NCBI GenBank assembly: GCA_902464495.1
Contig: CABQJK010000041.1
Span: 1-16,396, forward strand
Source: an uncultured Collinsella sp.
GTDB taxonomy: Bacteria; Actinomycetota; Coriobacteriia; Coriobacteriales; Coriobacteriaceae
Direction of reading: 5' to 3'
Length of the DNA: 16,396 nucleotides
Part shown: positions 12,898 through 16,396 of the stretch, one piece after another
How positions within the stretch are numbered: position 1 is the stretch's first letter
How the letters are laid out: every line of letters begins with the position of its first letter
Notes under the pieces: model-generated
Told to the model about the DNA's origin: nothing
The model's database searches: none
Seen by the model: the letters and a program-made list of their open reading frames with translations, nothing else
Translations under genes and position numbers: made by a program

Positions 12898-14328
12898 CTA
12901 CTCGCCAAAGAACTCATTGATCTTCTGCTCGTCGACGCCAAAGAACCACGTCAGGACAAAGCCGGCGGCATAGGCAAGCAGCATAGCGGCAACGTAGCCG
13001 AGCTGCTGGCCAGGAACGACGATCAGCAGGCCAAACAGACCGGAAACGCCCTGAGAAACCGTGCCGATGTGAAGCAGCGCCGCGAGCGCGCCGCCAAATC
13101 CGGCACCCAGGCAGGCCGTCACAAACGGACGAACGAGCGGCAGCGTAACGGCATACATCAGAGGCTCGCCCACACCCAGGATTCCAACGGGAATGGACTC
13201 TGCGACGTACTTCTTGAGCTTGGCGTTCTTGGTCTTAAAGTACAGCGCCAAACCGGCACCGACCTGGCCGCCGCCAGCCATCATAAGGATGGGGAGCAGG
13301 TAATTGATGCCCTTGGTAGCGCCGTCGGGATCGTTGAGCATAGCGTGGATCGGCGTGAGCGCCTGATGCAGGCCGACGGAAACCAGCGGCAAGAAGCCTG
13401 CCGACAGGATATAGCCGCCCAGGACGCCCAGCTTCTCGAAGATAAAGGTCAAAACGCTAAAGATGGCAGTCGTCAGCCATGCGCCAACCGGCTGGATGAC
13501 GAGCATCAGAGCAAAGGCGCCGATGATGAGCACCAGCAGCGGGGACAAGAACGTGTCGAGTGCGTTGGGCATAACCTTGCGAATCTGACGCTCCATCCAG
13601 GCAAAAAATGCGCCAGCGATAAGAGCCGCGATCATGCCGCCCGCTGCGGGGTTGTACTGCGCATTGGTGAGCGGCAGCAGAATGGCAGCGGCAGGATCAG
13701 CCGCACCAGGCGCAAGCAGGGGCATGGCACTGTTGGCAATACACATCATGCCGGCGATGCCGCCCAGCGCAGCGGAGCCGCCAAACTCACGTGCCGCGTT
13801 ATAGCCCACCAAGATGGGCAGATAGGCAAACAGGGCCCAGCCCATGGAACGAATGCCCTGGTACCACCACTCGCCTGCAAGCGCGCCTGCCGTCGAGACG
13901 TTAATGACGTTGCAGATACCGTTGATGAGGCCAGCCGCAATGATGCCGGGAAGCAGGGCAACGAAGACATTGGAAATCTTCTTGAGGAAGGCCTGAACCG
14001 GCTTGGACTCGTACTTTGCCTTCTGCGCGGCCTTGTTTGTGGCCGCAGCGTCAACCACGCTCTCGTCGGCAACGCCTTTCGCAAGGCCGGTGAGCTTGGA
14101 GAACTCCTCGAGCACCTTATTCACCTTGCCCGGACCCAGCACGATCTGCATCGTGTCGTCCTCGACCAGGCCCATCACGCCGTCGAGTGCCTTAATGCCC
14201 TCCGCGTCGACGCTGCCCGTGTCTTTGACGGTCACGCGCAGGCGCGTCATGCACGCCGCGTTTGCCAGCACGTTGTCTTTACCGCCCAAAAGGTCCAGCA
14301 GCTTTTGAGCCAGCTCTTTGTTCGTCAT
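12898..14328 (-). CDS. murP: PTS N-acetylmuramic acid transporter, EIIBC
   Basis: A 476-residue membrane permease that imports MurNAc (and, in the S. aureus type, MurNAc-GlcNAc) and phosphorylates it at position 6. The N-terminal EIIB domain (about 1-85) has the phospho-cysteine Cys26 in AACMTRLRV. A linker follows, then EIIC from about 110, with roughly ten membrane segments and the glucose-superfamily motif GVGEPLMYAVTLPL near residue 375. There is no EIIA domain, as in MurP of other bacteria, so a separate EIIA-Glc-like protein must supply the phosphate. The ATG has AAGGAGG 4 bases upstream. EIIBC proteins for sucrose, trehalose and MurNAc look alike; the assignment to MurNAc depends on the adjacent murQ and mupG. 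Confidence 0.9.
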   Translation of the reverse strand: MTNKELAQKLLDLLGGKDNVLANAACMTRLRVTVKDTGSVDAEGIKALDGVMGLVEDDTMQIVLGPGKVNKVLEEFSKLTGLAKGVADESVVDAAATNKAAQKAKYESKPVQAFLKKISNVFVALLPGIIAAGLINGICNVINVSTAGALAGEWWYQGIRSMGWALFAYLPILVGYNAAREFGGSAALGGIAGMMCIANSAMPLLAPGAADPAAAILLPLTNAQYNPAAGGMIAALIAGAFFAWMERQIRKVMPNALDTFLSPLLVLIIGAFALMLVIQPVGAWLTTAIFSVLTFIFEKLGVLGGYILSAGFLPLVSVGLHQALTPIHAMLNDPDGATKGINYLLPILMMAGGGQVGAGLALYFKTKNAKLKKYVAESIPVGILGVGEPLMYAVTLPLVRPFVTACLGAGFGGALAALLHIGTVSQGVSGLFGLLIVVPGQQLGYVAAMLLAYAAGFVLTWFFGVDEQKINEFFGE

Positions 14329-14385
14329 AACTCCTCCTTGTATTGGGTATCTCGTCTGGATGTCATATCAGCTCACGCCGCGCAC

Positions 14386-15309
<924 letters not shown>

Positions 15310-15319
15310 TTCATTCACC

Positions 15320-16171
15320 TCATCTTTCCTGTTTCTCGATGTAGTTTTGCTTAATGACATGCGTCGCTCGTTCGTAGTCGCTGGCAACGTAAGCAGCGTA
15401 CAGGGCATCGACAACCATAAGCTGGGCCATACGCGAAGCCATGGCACCGCTGCGGACCAAGGGCTCACTCGCAGCGACGCCGAGCACGGCATCGGCCATG
15501 GTGGCAAGCTTGGATGATCCATCTACTTTGGTCACGGCCACAACGGGACAGTTGTGACGTTGGGCCTCGGCGGCGCAGTCCAGCACCTCTTGCGTCAAGC
15601 CCGAGTAGCTAAAGGCGATTGCCATATCGCCCTCATGCATGTTCTTGGCACACAAGAGCTGATCATGCCAGTCGTCGTACAGATGGCACTCTTTGTCGAC
15701 ACGCATGAGCTTTTGCGCCAGATCGTGCGCGACCAAACGAGAGGCACCGATACCGAACAGATTGACCGCACGTGCCCGCTTAAGATAGGCCGCACATCGC
15801 TCCAAGACGGTGTAATCGAGCGTTCGCGCCGTCGCTTCGATCGTGCGCACGTTGCTTTTCATCACCTTCCCCACGATACGTTCGACGCTGTCATCCATGG
15901 AGATGTCCTCGAGGGCAACGTCTTTCTTGTCACCCAAGAGCGCCAGCTCGGCAATCAGTTCGCGCTGGAACTCCTTGTAGCCCGCAAAACCCAAGCGCTT
16001 GCAAAAGCGCAAAATGCTCGAGGGCGAGGAGAACGTGACATCGGCAAGACCGCGGACGGACAGCCCGACTACCTCGTGCGGATGAGCGCTTACATATGCG
16101 ATGACATTGCGTTCCGCCGGGCTCGCACTGAGCTCACGCTCGCGAAGCCGCAAAAGCAATCCGTTTGCCAT
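15320..16171 (-). CDS. murR: RpiR-family regulator, probable MurNAc-6-P-responsive MurR
   Basis: A 283-residue transcription factor. The N-terminal RpiR helix-turn-helix (about 1-77) includes SPSSILRFCKRLGFAGYKEFQREL. The SIS sugar-phosphate-binding domain (about 120-255) contains NLFGIGASRLVAHDLAQKL and AIAFSYSGLTQEVLDCA. In E. coli, MurR represses murQP and is released by MurNAc-6-P. Here it is the first gene of the operon, 10 bases from murQ, so it would regulate its own transcript. The start at 16171 (ATG) has GGAGG 8 bases upstream; the alternative GTG at 16180 overlaps that ribosome-binding site and is less likely. Whether it represses or activates cannot be read from the sequence. Confidence 0.9.
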   Translation of the reverse strand: MANGLLLRLRERELSASPAERNVIAYVSAHPHEVVGLSVRGLADVTFSSPSSILRFCKRLGFAGYKEFQRELIAELALLGDKKDVALEDISMDDSVERIVGKVMKSNVRTIEATARTLDYTVLERCAAYLKRARAVNLFGIGASRLVAHDLAQKLMRVDKECHLYDDWHDQLLCAKNMHEGDMAIAFSYSGLTQEVLDCAAEAQRHNCPVVAVTKVDGSSKLATMADAVLGVAASEPLVRSGAMASRMAQLMVVDALYAAYVASDYERATHVIKQNYIEKQER

Positions 16172-16205
16172 CTCAAACACCTCCGTTGAGAAGAATTAAA
16201 GACCA

Positions 16206-16245
16206 ACGAACGATTCGTACCGGATATAAACAGCTTTTACGGTAC
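16206..16245 (-). promoter_or_regulatory. Candidate mur operon promoter/operator
   Basis: Upstream of murR two dyads lie close together: ACGAA (16206-16210) with TTCGT (16214-16218), and GTACCG (16217-16222) with CGGTAC (16240-16245) flanking an AT-rich 17-bp centre. On the minus strand that centre contains TTTATAT, a possible -10 element; no convincing -35 was found. RpiR-type regulators bind palindromes at such positions, so this is the best operator candidate in the window, but the evidence is thin. Confidence 0.4.
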
Positions 16246-16270
16246 ATTGTGCCGCATCGTGGCGCACAAA

Positions 16271-16294
16271 GGGCGAGCGTTCTACCGCTCGCCC
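16271..16294 (-). terminator. Hairpin, probable terminator of the gene beyond the right edge
   Basis: GGGCGAGCG (16271-16279) pairs perfectly with CGCTCGCCC (16286-16294) around a TTCTAC loop. On the minus strand it is followed by TTTG, a short T-tract. It probably ends a transcript entering from the right, insulating the mur promoter. The 225 bp right of murR contain no supported coding sequence. Confidence 0.55.
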
Positions 16295-16396
16295 CTCAAA
16301 TCCGACCGCTCGGAAATACGCGCGACACAAAATAATTCAACAAGGTCGCATTATCAGAAACGGGTTTGTTACCGGCTAGCGCCTCGCATGGGCGCC

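Noticed and set aside
16360..16396. End of a gene or an RNA at the right edge
   Set aside because: The last bases contain a short GC-rich dyad and possible stop codons, but too little sequence is present to identify a frame or fold.

Overview
The window looks like a chromosomal segment of a GC-rich, gut-type actinobacterium of the class Coriobacteriia, most likely Collinsella or a close relative. This is an inference from GC-rich codon use, the set of protein families and the intergenic palindrome style; no marker gene in the window fixes the genus. Nothing indicates a plasmid, phage or IS element: no transposase, integrase or CRISPR array was seen.

Layout. (1) 1-4762, minus strand: the start of gltD and all of gltB, the two subunits of NADPH-type glutamate synthase, in the order gltB-gltD. 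(2) 4763-5386: a divergent intergenic region with a 27-bp-arm hairpin, two tandem palindromic repeats and the gpmA promoter. (3) 5387-7492, plus strand: gpmA (2,3-BPG-dependent phosphoglycerate mutase) and an NRAMP/MntH metal transporter. (4) 7493-7878: three more copies of the same palindromic repeat at ~80-bp spacing, then the rubredoxin terminator. (5) 7879-8615, minus: a short rubredoxin and an Hrb-type flavin reductase, which look like a split form of the high-molecular-weight rubredoxin that supplies electrons to flavodiiron proteins. (6) 8667-10199, minus: a TPR protein and smpB, overlapping, followed by a large 3' hairpin and a terminator. (7) 10259-10537, minus: tRNA-Gln(CUG) and tRNA-Glu(CUC) with promoter and terminator. 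(8) 10731-11141, plus: a 136-aa protein that resembles one module of a larger winged-helix family. (9) 11161-11269: two hairpins of another repeat family. (10) 11276-11635, minus: an ArsC/Spx-fold protein. (11) 11728-16171, minus: murR-murQ-murP-mupG, a complete MurNAc / MurNAc-GlcNAc scavenging operon arranged from an RpiR regulator to a 6-phospho-muramidase, with a strong intrinsic terminator directly before mupG.

How the genes work together. The mur cluster is a self-contained pathway: MurP imports and phosphorylates peptidoglycan-derived sugars, MupG splits the phosphorylated disaccharide, MurQ removes the lactyl ether to give GlcNAc-6-P, and MurR senses MurNAc-6-P. MurP has no EIIA domain, so an EIIA from elsewhere is needed. 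The flavin reductase and rubredoxin form a plausible oxygen/NO-defence electron chain for an anaerobe. The remaining genes are housekeeping.

The most unusual feature is the density of large imperfect intergenic palindromes, of at least four sequence types. The best developed is a five-copy element in ~80-bp tandem arrays on both sides of gpmA-mntH. It has one strand orientation, a conserved asymmetric loop and a base pair that changes in a compensatory way between copies.
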